This document shows positions 17,687-25,354 of a stretch of 64,000 nucleotides of DNA, piece after piece. A program made the translations under genes and the position numbers. Origin of the DNA: Betaproteobacteria bacterium (GTDB lineage: Bacteria > Pseudomonadota > Gammaproteobacteria > Burkholderiales > Sulfuricellaceae); the NCBI GenBank assembly GCA_021373185.1, contig JAJFTF010000055.1, positions 91,033 through 155,032 on the forward strand, given 5' to 3'. The notes beneath the pieces were generated by a model. That model did no database searches and had not been told where the DNA came from. It saw nothing but the letters and a program-made list of their open reading frames with translations. The stretch's first letter is position 1; each line of letters starts with the position of its first letter.

Positions 17687-18292
17687 TTACTTGGCGGCAG
17701 GAGCCGCGCTGAAATCCACCTTGGGTGCAGTGGAAATTTCCTTCTCGTTTTCCACGCTGAAATTCGGCTTGGTCTTGAAGCCGAACATCATCGCGGTGAG
17801 ATTGCCGGGGAAGGAGCGCACCGTCACGTTGTACTCCTGCACCGCCTTGATGTAGCGGTTACGTGCCACGGCGATGCGGTTTTCGGTACCTTCCAACTGC
17901 GCCTGCAAGTCACGGAATACGCCATCGGCCTTGAGCTGCGGATAACGCTCCGACACCGCCAGCAAGCGGGACAAGGCGCTGCTCATATGCGCCTGCGCCT
18001 GCTGGAATTTGGCGAAGGCCTGCTCATCGTTGATCAGCTCCGGCGTGGCTTGGATCGATCCGACCTTGGCGCGCGCCTCGGTCACCTGGGTCAACACCTC
18101 TTTCTCATGCGCGGCATAGCCTTTGACTACACCTACCAGATTGGGCACCAGATCGGCGCGACGCTGATACTGGTTGAGCACTTCGGACCAGCTCGCCTTG
18201 ATCTGCTCGTCGGTGGATTGCAGCGCGTTGTAACCGCAACCGCTCAGGGACAGGGAAAGCAACAACATGATGGGCAGCAACCAGTTTCGCAT
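17687..18292 (-). CDS. lemA: LemA family lipoprotein
   Basis: LemA proteins are small helical envelope proteins usually encoded with TPM-domain proteins, as here. From ATG 18292 the protein is 201 aa. This start is chosen over the ATGs at 18298 and 18319 because GGGAG ends exactly 6 bases before it. It has a lipoprotein signal with lipobox LSGC, followed by YNALQSTDEQIKASWSEVLN and QRRADLVPNLVGVVKGYA, the diagnostic LemA segment. FPGNLTAMMFGFK near the C-terminus is also conserved. It is the first gene of the lemA-TPM-TPM operon. A palindromic repeat lies upstream. Confidence 0.93.
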   Translation of the reverse strand: MRNWLLPIMLLLSLSLSGCGYNALQSTDEQIKASWSEVLNQYQRRADLVPNLVGVVKGYAAHEKEVLTQVTEARAKVGSIQATPELINDEQAFAKFQQAQAHMSSALSRLLAVSERYPQLKADGVFRDLQAQLEGTENRIAVARNRYIKAVQEYNVTVRSFPGNLTAMMFGFKTKPNFSVENEKEISTAPKVDFSAAPAAK

Positions 18293-18333
18293 AATCATCT
18301 CCCGAATTAACAACGCCATTTTCTAAAGACCGC

Positions 18334-18475
18334 TTTTAGCCACAGATAAACACGGATTAACACCTATAAAACAATGTGTTGTAGAATTCCACCATTCACC
18401 AGAAAGGTTCGCAAGGCGAAAAAGGCAATTCATCGATAATCCGTGTATATCTGTGCTAATCCGTGGTTGAACTGC
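18334..18475 (+). repeat. 140-bp palindromic dispersed repeat, copy 1
   Basis: The ends form an imperfect inverted repeat: TTAGCCACAGATAAACACGG (from 18337) and, reading the other strand, TTAGCACAGATATACACGG. The spacer contains ATAAAACAATGTGTTGTAGA and CATTCACCAGAAAGGT. The same spacer words occur in reverse orientation in the copy at 46178-46313, so the whole unit, not just the arms, is repeated. It fills the gap between the lemA start and the udg stop. Confidence 0.75.
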
Positions 18476-18479
18476 TTTT

Positions 18480-19160
18480 TTATATGATAGCCGATTCCCC
18501 GGAATTCAAGCCTTGCATGGTTTCGCGCGCCAAGCACAAATCTTCCCACGCCTTGGCCTTGTCCTGCAGGGTGCGCAACAAATAAGCCGGGTGATAGGTA
18601 ACGATCAACGGGGTGCCTTGGTAGGAGTGAACCTTGCCGCGCAAGCTGGCAACCGTTACCTCTTGGCCGAGCAGGGTCTGAGCCGCAAATTTTCCCAAGG
18701 CGACAATCAGCTTGGGGCGGATCAATGCGATCTGGCGCTCGAGGTAAGGGATGCATTTCGCCACCTCTTCCGGCTGGGGATTGCGGTTACCCGGCGGACG
18801 GCATTTCAGCACATTGGCAATATAGACATTTTTGTTGCGCTGCAGGCCGATGCTCTTCAGCATGTTGTCGAGCAATTTGCCGGCCTGGCCGACAAAAGGC
18901 TCGCCCTGCGCATCCTCGTCCGCACCGGGCGCTTCGCCGACGAACAGCCAGTCGGCATTCTCATCGCCCACGCCGAATACCGTCTGGGTGCGGGTCTTGT
19001 GCAAGCCGCAGGCAGTGCAGTTCGCCACCACGGCTTCCAGCTCGTTTCTATCCATGGACTGGAGATCGGCCAATGCCGGTGGTTCAACCGCTGCCGGCTT
19101 GAGCCGCCACACCGGCCCCAGCCCCATTTCCTGAAGATAAAGTTCGCGCCGGCCCGTCAC
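18480..19160 (-). CDS. udg: Family 4 uracil-DNA glycosylase
   Basis: This 226-aa protein starts at a GTG (19160) overlapping the rimI stop (GTGA), with GGAG eight bases upstream. The long upstream extension of the frame lies inside rimI and is not coding. The family 4 signature is clear: [17 protein letters not shown] with the first cysteines of the 4Fe-4S cluster, then [19 protein letters not shown] and GKLLDNML. The next parts are [12 protein letters not shown] (third cysteine), CIPYLERQI (fourth) and the active-site HPAYLLR. It removes uracil from DNA. The N-terminal tail of about 50 residues is longer than in thermophile enzymes, as usual in proteobacteria. It is last in the tsaB-rimI-udg operon. 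Confidence 0.92.
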   Translation of the reverse strand: MTGRRELYLQEMGLGPVWRLKPAAVEPPALADLQSMDRNELEAVVANCTACGLHKTRTQTVFGVGDENADWLFVGEAPGADEDAQGEPFVGQAGKLLDNMLKSIGLQRNKNVYIANVLKCRPPGNRNPQPEEVAKCIPYLERQIALIRPKLIVALGKFAAQTLLGQEVTVASLRGKVHSYQGTPLIVTYHPAYLLRTLQDKAKAWEDLCLARETMQGLNSGESAII

Positions 19161-19618
19161 AATGCCAACTCCAGCAGCAGCGCGTCTTCCCGGCCATTTT
19201 CTGCAGGATAATATTTTTTGCGCACTGCAATTTCGCGGAATCCGCTGGTCGCATAAAGCCGGCGCGCCGCAATATTGGAAGGGCGCACTTCCAGCAGCAA
19301 GGTTGCGGCCTGATAGCCGCGCGCCAAGTCGATGAGATGGTTCAGAAAGCGACGGCCCAGCCCCCTGCCCTGCCAATCGCGCGCAATACCGAGATTGAGC
19401 AAATGCACCTCGTCCGCAACTTCCATCATTACGCTGTAACCAATCACGGTGCCGCTGAACTCGCACACCCACACACTGTGTCCGGCATAAAGCGAATCGC
19501 GGAAATTTCCATATGACCACGGGAAAGGATAAATATCGCATTCGATTTCTACCACCGCCTCGACATCAACCAGAAGCATCGGGCGAAAGGTAGCGACATC
19601 CTGCAATAGGGCGTTCAT
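19157..19618 (-). CDS. rimI: Ribosomal protein S18 alanine N-acetyltransferase
   Basis: This 153-aa GNAT-fold enzyme acetylates the N-terminal alanine of ribosomal protein S18. The acetyl-CoA loop is seen as RDWQGRGLGRRFL, preceded by EVHLLNLGIA (strand 4), and the C-terminal part has LEVRPSNIAARRLYATSGF, the RimI signature. The start ATG overlaps the tsaB stop by four bases (ATGA), and its own stop overlaps the udg start. The tsaB-rimI pairing is widespread in bacteria and supports the assignment over other acetyltransferases. Confidence 0.93.
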   Translation of the reverse strand: MNALLQDVATFRPMLLVDVEAVVEIECDIYPFPWSYGNFRDSLYAGHSVWVCEFSGTVIGYSVMMEVADEVHLLNLGIARDWQGRGLGRRFLNHLIDLARGYQAATLLLEVRPSNIAARRLYATSGFREIAVRKKYYPAENGREDALLLELAL

Positions 19619-20286
19619 CGCTCGCTCGTTTTCAAGGCGACTTTATTGCGGATATACAGCGGCGCGGCCTCAGCCGCGTCCACGCCAAGATCATTTCTGA
19701 AACGCTCAGCGCCCAAGCAGGCAATTTGCGCTGCATGAGGAAAAATCCCCGGCATGACTTCAGCAAGCTGCCCGGCATAGCGTTCGGCCAAAACCTCGCC
19801 ATGAACCGCAAAGCCGTTGCCGCATCCGATCCAACCCTCGCCTGCCGCCTCAGGGGCATGTTGCGGCGCACCCAGGCCGGGCGCACTCAGGGCTTGCCAG
19901 CCACCTTCAATCTTTTCATACACGCCATGGTAAATCTCACCCATGCGTGCATCCAGGCAGGCAATCACGCGGTTTGCGCCCGATGCCTCGGCCATCGCCA
20001 GCAACGTGCAGATGCCGGCTACCGGCAAATCCGCGCCAAACGCCAAACCCTGAGCCACGCCGCAACCGATGCGCAGACCGGTGAAAGAACCCGGCCCCTC
20101 GCCAAAGGCAATGCCGTCCAGCTCTTTCAAATCCAGCCCGGCCTCGGCGAGCAACTCATCGACCATGGGCAATACCAGTTCCGAATGCCGTTGCCCCGCC
20201 AGTTCCTCGCGCACGAACGTCTCGCCGTCGAGCCACAAGGCGACGGAACACAGTTCGGTAGAAGTATCGAGGGCCAGTATTTTCAT
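19615..20286 (-). CDS. tsaB: tRNA threonylcarbamoyladenosine biosynthesis protein TsaB
   Basis: This 223-aa ASKHA-fold protein begins MKILALDTSTELCSVAL and contains GQRHSELVLPMVDELLAEAG and GEGPGSFTGLRIGCGVAQGLA, the TsaB signatures. It acts as a scaffold with TsaD and TsaE in making the essential t6A37 modification of ANN-decoding tRNAs. Length is close to E. coli TsaB (231 aa). It is the first gene of tsaB-rimI-udg. The 311-bp region upstream separates it from the divergent accessory genes. Confidence 0.95.
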   Translation of the reverse strand: MKILALDTSTELCSVALWLDGETFVREELAGQRHSELVLPMVDELLAEAGLDLKELDGIAFGEGPGSFTGLRIGCGVAQGLAFGADLPVAGICTLLAMAEASGANRVIACLDARMGEIYHGVYEKIEGGWQALSAPGLGAPQHAPEAAGEGWIGCGNGFAVHGEVLAERYAGQLAEVMPGIFPHAAQIACLGAERFRNDLGVDAAEAAPLYIRNKVALKTSER

Positions 20287-20597
20287 AGGTAGACGAATTA
20301 TACCCTAGCACGATCCTATCCTCATGACGCACCTAACAAATGGGCATTGCCAAAACATCATCTCAGTGTCATATTGGCGGAAATGTTGCGAAGTATGCAG
20401 CCTTGCCAGCCACGCAAGCTGAATGCAGATGGCGATGAATAGCATGAAGGTTTTGGAAGCAAATTACAGGACGCCATAAATCTATGCAACGCAATGAATT
20501 TATGACAACAAACAAATTACAACCAAAAATAGGCCAACTTTTGATGCAATATCTTGCGTCAAATGGGATGCCTATTTAACGTTAGAGACAGAGCCCC
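20287..20597. other. 311-bp intergenic region, no gene seen
   Basis: This divergent spacer between tsaB and the accessory pair becomes AT-rich towards the right end. No open frame with a ribosome binding site, no RNA gene and no strong promoter was recognised. It contains ACCTAAC (20330-20340) and AACGTTAGA (about 20578-20587), words reminiscent of integron recombination core sites, but at a spacing that does not fit an attC site. Confidence 0.5.
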
Positions 20598-21230
20598 ATG
20601 TTCAAGCGTTTGTCACTTCTTATTCTTGGTGCCGCACTACTGGCGGGAGTTGTTTATCTTGGTTTTTTGTCAGGCAGCAACTCCACATTACTAGTCTGGT
20701 TTGGTATCGCCTCAGCAATTGGTGCACCAGCAGGAATTGCAGCGATTGGTGCCGCATTCAAGCCGGAAAACAATGAAATACTTGAACGTCTTGCCAAGGT
20801 GCCGGAGATTGAAAAACTAATAAATGAAGCAAAATCACAAGAAGAAAAAGTTCGCGCCCTCGAAGCCGAAAGGCAACAATTATCTGAGCTTGTTAAATTT
20901 GAATCTCTACGGCAGTCTCTATTGGCTCGAAGAGAAATAATCGAAGAAGAAAGTGTCCGACAGTTAAAGGTGCTGGATGACATTGACGAAGAACTTAAAC
21001 AACTTGATATTCAAGTCGAGGCTAGTGGTTTATCAGAACAAATTGAGGTTCTTCGTAATCGTGTCAAGTTGCAAGACCGTGATTCAATAACGCTATTCCT
21101 AGCTGGCCGGCGACACGTTATCAATGTTCGGGGGTTGCGAACCAATCCATTGGGGGAGACTATTCTTGGATACCTCATGCTGCTTCAAGAGCTTTCACGT
21201 CTTCTTAATCGCCTGTTTACACGTCTCTAA
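20598..21230 (+). CDS. Uncharacterised membrane coiled-coil protein
   Basis: No family is recognised for this 210-aa protein. It has two N-terminal hydrophobic segments (residues about 5-26 and 31-55), then a long charged coiled-coil (about 58-155: EKLINEAKSQEEKVRALEAE, LARREIIEEESVRQLKVLDD). It ends in a short globular tail with LFLAGRRHVINVRG and a hydrophobic amphipathic helix (LGYLMLLQELSRLLNRLF). The topology suggests an inner-membrane anchor with a cytoplasmic stalk. Base composition is visibly more AT-rich than the flanking housekeeping genes, indicating likely transfer. It precedes the DUF4236 gene by 17 bp and the two are probably cotranscribed. The ribosome binding site is weak. Confidence 0.75.
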   Translation: MFKRLSLLILGAALLAGVVYLGFLSGSNSTLLVWFGIASAIGAPAGIAAIGAAFKPENNEILERLAKVPEIEKLINEAKSQEEKVRALEAERQQLSELVKFESLRQSLLARREIIEEESVRQLKVLDDIDEELKQLDIQVEASGLSEQIEVLRNRVKLQDRDSITLFLAGRRHVINVRGLRTNPLGETILGYLMLLQELSRLLNRLFTRL

Positions 21231-21247
21231 CATGGAAGGTTTAGCCG

Positions 21248-22360
21248 ATGGGTTTCTATCTGAGGAAAAGCATTAGTGTTGGCCCGTTGCGGTTCAATCT
21301 ATCGAAGTCCGGGATTGGAGTTTCCGCAGGCGTGACCGGTTTTCGCTTCGGCGTCGGTCCACGAGGTAACTACGTTCACATGGGCCGAGGTGGTCTGTAT
21401 TATCGAGCCACGCTTCCGCCATCCTCATCTCCCCGTAACTCGCCAGCCCAACCGCCTGCGCCAATTGCTCCAGAAATACCACCGGGAACTCACGCACCGC
21501 TTGAAGAAATCGAATCAGCCGACGTTTCAAAAATCGTTGATTCCTCTTCCCGTGAGTTGCTAGACGAACTAAATCGAAAGCGGGCCAAAGCACGTTTGTG
21601 GCCCATAATGGCAATTGTTTCGATATTGGTTCTTGGTGTTGGCGTCTCGTCAAATTGGCCCACTTGGCTGTTGGCCCTATTCGTATTGGCGGGCGCTGTC
21701 GGAACATACACCGCTCATATTCGGGACGCTTTGGAAAAAACCGTTGTACTGTTCTATGATTTTGACTCCGATATGGAAGCCGCCTATGCTCAACTTCACA
21801 CTGCGGCTAGTCAGCTCGCAAGCTGCGCGGCAGCATGGCATATTGAGGCATCGGGCAAAGTGCATGACCGGAAATATCATGCCGGAGCAAGTGATCTTGT
21901 CCGCCGAAAGAACACGTTTATTCGCAAAGACGAGCCGCCCTACGTCAAGACGAACATCGAAACCGTCGCAGTTGACGTTGGTCGTCAAACGCTGCACTTC
22001 TTCCCGGACCGAGTCCTTGTTTACGACCAAAACGGCGTAGGTGCTGTTGGCTATCAGGAGTTGCGCATTGACGTAGGCGCGACTCGATTCATCGAAAGCG
22101 ACTCCGTTCCTCGAGATGCAGAAGTCGTCGATCGAACTTGGAAGTATGTCAACAAGTCTGGCGGCCCCGATAAGAGATTCAAGGACAACAAAGAACTTCC
22201 GGTCTGCCGCTACGAGGAAATCACGCTATCCAGCCAGTCAGGACTAAACGAGGTTTTGCAATTGTCCCGGTGTGGGTTCGGAAGAGGTCTTGCCGAGGCT
22301 GTCTCTCTGCTAGGCAAGAAAATGCCAAAGGAAGGTGCCTGTGTTGCACCAGCGGCATAA
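21248..22360 (+). CDS. DUF4236-domain protein with membrane segment and C-terminal uncharacterised domain
   Basis: This 370-aa protein starts MGFYLRKSISVGPLRFNLSK and continues GIGVSAGVTGFRFGVGPRG, the clear DUF4236 N-terminal signature (about residues 1-55). A proline-rich linker (56-85) leads to two hydrophobic helices (about 119-137 and 140-155). A C-terminal cytoplasmic domain (about 165-350) includes LFYDFDSDMEAAYAQLHTA and LHFFPDRVLVYDQNGVGAVG, the latter resembling the PH-like strand pattern seen in some DUF4236 proteins. Function is unknown. GGAAGG nine bases before the ATG gives a good start. It forms a pair with the upstream coiled-coil membrane gene inserted between housekeeping loci. 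Confidence 0.82.
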   Translation: MGFYLRKSISVGPLRFNLSKSGIGVSAGVTGFRFGVGPRGNYVHMGRGGLYYRATLPPSSSPRNSPAQPPAPIAPEIPPGTHAPLEEIESADVSKIVDSSSRELLDELNRKRAKARLWPIMAIVSILVLGVGVSSNWPTWLLALFVLAGAVGTYTAHIRDALEKTVVLFYDFDSDMEAAYAQLHTAASQLASCAAAWHIEASGKVHDRKYHAGASDLVRRKNTFIRKDEPPYVKTNIETVAVDVGRQTLHFFPDRVLVYDQNGVGAVGYQELRIDVGATRFIESDSVPRDAEVVDRTWKYVNKSGGPDKRFKDNKELPVCRYEEITLSSQSGLNEVLQLSRCGFGRGLAEAVSLLGKKMPKEGACVAPAA

Positions 22361-22475
22361 CCCTGCGATCCACCGGATCTGCAAGAAAAACCGCGCAGGC
22401 CAGTGAATCAAACGTTGGGCGTCTATCAATGACTCTCTAAAACGCCCTTAAAACGAAGCTGATCCAGTCACTAAT

Positions 22476-22877
22476 TTATCCCTGCCCAGACGACAAATTC
22501 AGATACACCTCGAACTCCATCCGCTGCCACGGATTGCGGCTTTTTTTCAAATGGGTGATGCGCGCCTCGGCTTTCGAGCCGCGATCCATGAAGCGGGCCA
22601 GCGCCTCGTTGTCGGCACGCGGCACGTAGCCGAGCTTGTGGCCTTGCCATTCGACGCGCACGGCGTTGGGGTCGTGGGAATTGTCGGGTTCGCGGACGAG
22701 TTGAAGGGCGTCGCCCACTTTCATTTCGCTCCACAGGCGTTTGCCTTCATAGTAGCGGAACCCGGCGAGGGGAGAATTTTGCAGCAGGATTTGGGCGTTT
22801 GTTCCCGGCTCGGCGGCACTGGCGGGCAAGGAGAAGAAAAGCGCAAGCCATAGCGCCGCAACCTGACGTAACCGCAT
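22476..22877 (-). CDS. HIRAN-domain protein with signal peptide
   Basis: This 133-aa protein has a Sec signal peptide (MRLRQVAALWLALFFSLPAS, cleavage near residue 22) and a HIRAN domain (about 30-128): SPLAGFRYYEG, MKVGDALQLVREPDNSHDPN, AVRVEWQGHKLGYVPRADNE. HIRAN domains usually bind DNA ends in helicases such as HLTF/Rad5; stand-alone exported versions occur in proteobacteria with no known role. It is the last gene of the minus-strand run and lies 47 bp after yoaA, behind a GC-rich hairpin. A cytoplasmic DNA-repair role conflicts with the signal peptide. No cysteines are seen in the mature part. Confidence 0.85.
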   Translation of the reverse strand: MRLRQVAALWLALFFSLPASAAEPGTNAQILLQNSPLAGFRYYEGKRLWSEMKVGDALQLVREPDNSHDPNAVRVEWQGHKLGYVPRADNEALARFMDRGSKAEARITHLKKSRNPWQRMEFEVYLNLSSGQG

Positions 22878-22899
22878 AAGTTTTTGCCCCTCTCCCCAG

Positions 22900-22922
22900 C
22901 CCTCTCCCCTTAGGGGCGAGGG
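22900..22922 (-). terminator. GC-rich hairpin after yoaA
   Basis: CCCTCTCCCCT (22900-22910) pairs with AGGGGCGAGGG (22912-22922) with one mismatch. It lies immediately after the yoaA stop (22925) and before the HIRAN start. On the minus strand it is not followed directly by a T-run, so it may be a dispersed CCCTCTCCCC-type repeat or an attenuating hairpin rather than a full terminator. Confidence 0.4.
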
Positions 22923-22924
22923 GG

Positions 22925-24865
22925 TTATACCGCTTCGCCCACTCGCTGCTCGAAGAATTTTTCCACTTCCACCACTTCCCGCGTCCGTTTCATCGGCGGC
23001 AGGCTCTGCCAGATGCGCTTGCCGTATTGCTTGGTCAGCAGGCGCGGATCGCAGATCATCAGCACGCCACGGTCGGTTTCGTCGCGAATCAGCCGTCCCG
23101 CGCCCTGTTTGAGGGTGATGACGGCGTGAGGGAGCTGATATTCCATGAAGGCGTTGCGCCCTTCCTGGTTGATTTTTTCGATGCGCGCCGCCAGCACCGG
23201 ATCGTCGGGCGGCGAAAACGGCAACTTGTCGATAATCACCAGCGACAGTGCCGAGCCGCGCACATCGACCCCTTCCCAGAAGCTCTGGCTGGCCACCAGC
23301 ACGGCGTTGCCCAGGCGGCGGAAGCGCTCCAGCAGTTCGGTGCGCGTACCCTCCCCTTGCAGCAACAGGGGGAATTCCAGCCCTTCTTTTTCGAATGCCT
23401 CTTTCAACAATTCATGCGCCTCGCGCATGGCGCGCAAACTGGTGCACAGCAGGAATGCACGCCCGCCGCTGGCGCGGATCGCTGGCAGAGCCGCCTTGAC
23501 CACCGCCTCGGTGTACTCGCGGCTATTCGGCTCCGGCATCCCGGTCGGGGCGTAGAGTACCGCCTGATTTTCATAATCGAAAGGGCTGTCCCAGTAAGCG
23601 GTCGCCGCTTCGGTCAATCCCATCTGACTCTGGTAATGGCTGAAATCTTTTTTCACCGCCAGCGTGGCCGAGGTGAAAATCCAGGCACGGCTCTGGCCGT
23701 CGATCTGCTTGCGGAATATCTCGGCGATGGAAAGCGGCGTGGCGTTGAGCTGCATGGCGCGGTTGAACACTTCCACCCAGCGCACGCTGCCGTTGCCTTC
23801 CTCGTCCATCCAGCGCTTCAGTTGCACCGCAAACTGGGTGCCGCGCTGCCAGCAGTTTTCCAGGCCGGGACTGCGCGCCGCCTGCAATTCCAGCAATTTA
23901 TTCAGGGCATCGAGCCTGGTTTTGACTTCAGCCAAAGCGTCTTTAAATCCGCGCGCCGCCTGTGCTGCACTTAGCGGCAAGCGCACCGTGTCCTGCGGGA
24001 ACACCAGACGCAGATCGCGCGCTGCTTTTTCCAGCGCCGCAGCGCCTTCGGGCAGCGCGGCAAAATCCTTGGCCGAAACCAGGCCCTCGGCATGGGCGTC
24101 ATGAGCCAGTTCAAGTAATTGGGATGTACTCAGGTTCTCGCCAAAAAACAGGCTGGCGGTTTCCGGCAACTGGTGCGCTTCGTCAAAAATCACGGTGTTG
24201 CTGGCAGGCAGCAGTTCGGCTACACCCTCGTCGCGCAGCATCACATCGGCAAAGAACAAATGATGGTTGACCACCACCACGTCCGCCCCTTGCGCCCGCT
24301 TGCGCGCCTCCATGACAAAGCAGTCCTTGTGAAACGCGCATTCCTGGCCGAGGCAATTTTCCCGCGTCGAGGTGACATAAGACCAGATACCGGCATTTTC
24401 CGGCACTTCGCTCAGGGTGCTCTTGTCGCCGCTGTCGCTTGATTTGGTAAAACGCTCGATCAGCGAAAGATAACGCGAATCGTCGCGCGTCATGAAGCGC
24501 CCTTCGTTCTTGGCGCGTTCAAGGTGAAAGTGACAGACGTAATTGGCGCGTCCCTTGAGCATCGCAATCGTCACCGGCACTTTCAGCGCATCGCGCATGG
24601 CCGGAATATCGCGGAAGAACAGTTGATCCTGCAGGGTTTTGGTGCCGGTGGAAATAATCACCTTGCCGCCGGCAAGCAATGCCGGCGCGAGATAGGCGTA
24701 GGTCTTGCCGGTGCCGGTACCGGCCTCGGCCACCAGGATTTCATGTTTTTCAATCGCCGTGGAAATGGTTCGCGCCATTTCCAACTGCTGGCCGCGAACG
24801 CGGTAGTCTTTGAAGGCGCGAGCCAGCACGCCGTCTTCGGCGAAAATAGAATCAAGATCAAGCAT
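22925..24865 (-). CDS. yoaA: ATP-dependent DNA helicase, YoaA/DinG family
   Basis: This 646-aa XPD-like superfamily 2 helicase matches E. coli YoaA in length (636). Walker A is EAGTGTGKT (residues 47-55) and the Walker B DEAH is at 228-231. The 4Fe-4S cluster cysteines are Cys111 (NYVCHFH), Cys171, Cys176 and Cys182 (NCLGQECAFHKDC). Motif VI is seen as LKQGAGRLIRDETDRG. YoaA unwinds 5'-3' and helps repair damaged replication forks, with the clamp-loader chi subunit in E. coli. The start is adjacent to the hoxW stop, so it is probably expressed from the hydrogenase transcript, an unexpected pairing. Confidence 0.92.
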   Translation of the reverse strand: MLDLDSIFAEDGVLARAFKDYRVRGQQLEMARTISTAIEKHEILVAEAGTGTGKTYAYLAPALLAGGKVIISTGTKTLQDQLFFRDIPAMRDALKVPVTIAMLKGRANYVCHFHLERAKNEGRFMTRDDSRYLSLIERFTKSSDSGDKSTLSEVPENAGIWSYVTSTRENCLGQECAFHKDCFVMEARKRAQGADVVVVNHHLFFADVMLRDEGVAELLPASNTVIFDEAHQLPETASLFFGENLSTSQLLELAHDAHAEGLVSAKDFAALPEGAAALEKAARDLRLVFPQDTVRLPLSAAQAARGFKDALAEVKTRLDALNKLLELQAARSPGLENCWQRGTQFAVQLKRWMDEEGNGSVRWVEVFNRAMQLNATPLSIAEIFRKQIDGQSRAWIFTSATLAVKKDFSHYQSQMGLTEAATAYWDSPFDYENQAVLYAPTGMPEPNSREYTEAVVKAALPAIRASGGRAFLLCTSLRAMREAHELLKEAFEKEGLEFPLLLQGEGTRTELLERFRRLGNAVLVASQSFWEGVDVRGSALSLVIIDKLPFSPPDDPVLAARIEKINQEGRNAFMEYQLPHAVITLKQGAGRLIRDETDRGVLMICDPRLLTKQYGKRIWQSLPPMKRTREVVEVEKFFEQRVGEAV

Positions 24866-25354
24866 TTAACGGGAGTAGGTTTGCCAGACATCAGGATAAG
24901 GCCTGTCGCACAATTGTATCAGCAATTTCAGCGCGGCATCCCGGTTCTTCTCCGCCTCCTGGCTCAGTGGCGCGCCCAGTTCGAAGCCTTCGCCGCGCAC
25001 CGCGAGCAGAAAAGTTGGCGGTGCAGGACATTGGTAAACTCGCTCGAACACCTGCATTACGGCGGCTGGCGACATGGCGTGAGTGGTATGACTGACGGCC
25101 TGCGAAGGCTGAATGCGAGAAAGGAGGCAGGGTGCCGGGCAGGAAATGCTGGCGTCAATGAACAGAACAAGATCGCGGTTTTCCAGGTCTGTCGCGTGTT
25201 CGACTTGCAACTGAAAATCCGTCAACAACTCGATTTCAGGCCATTCCGGGTGATGCTCCTGATTTACCGCAAGTAAGTCGAGCAGTTGCGGGCCAAGCGC
25301 ATCATCGCCCCGGCTTGGGTTGCCATACCCGAAAACCAGCAGCGGAGCGGTCAA
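24866..25354 (-). CDS. hoxW: Hydrogenase maturation endopeptidase (HoxW type)
   Basis: This 162-aa protein begins TAPLLVFGYGNPSRGDDALG, the nickel-binding start of the HyaD/HycI/HoxW peptidases, with the metal-ligand acidic residue in GDDALGP. FQLQVEHATDL and LVLFIDAS supply the second site, followed by HTTHAMSP. It removes the C-terminal extension of HoxH once nickel is inserted. Its start overlaps the hoxH stop by four bases (ATGA), giving a dedicated peptidase for the adjacent large subunit. Confidence 0.92.
   Translation of the reverse strand: MTAPLLVFGYGNPSRGDDALGPQLLDLLAVNQEHHPEWPEIELLTDFQLQVEHATDLENRDLVLFIDASISCPAPCLLSRIQPSQAVSHTTHAMSPAAVMQVFERVYQCPAPPTFLLAVRGEGFELGAPLSQEAEKNRDAALKLLIQLCDRPYPDVWQTYSR

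Noticed and set aside
19161..19541. Upstream extension of the uracil-DNA glycosylase frame (127 more residues).
   Set aside because: It lies entirely inside rimI in another frame, has no family similarity, and the GTG overlapping the rimI stop with a ribosome binding site explains the start.
20578..22418. Integron gene cassette carrying the accessory pair (AACGTTAGA before the first gene; GCATAAC at the stop of the second and AACGTTGGGC 50 bp later).
   Set aside because: The end words resemble attC core sites and the distance (about 65 bp) is right, but the required L''/L' pairing inside the candidate attC is missing; the only stem (CCTGCG/CGCAGG) is misplaced. Two genes in one cassette and no integrase add to the doubt.
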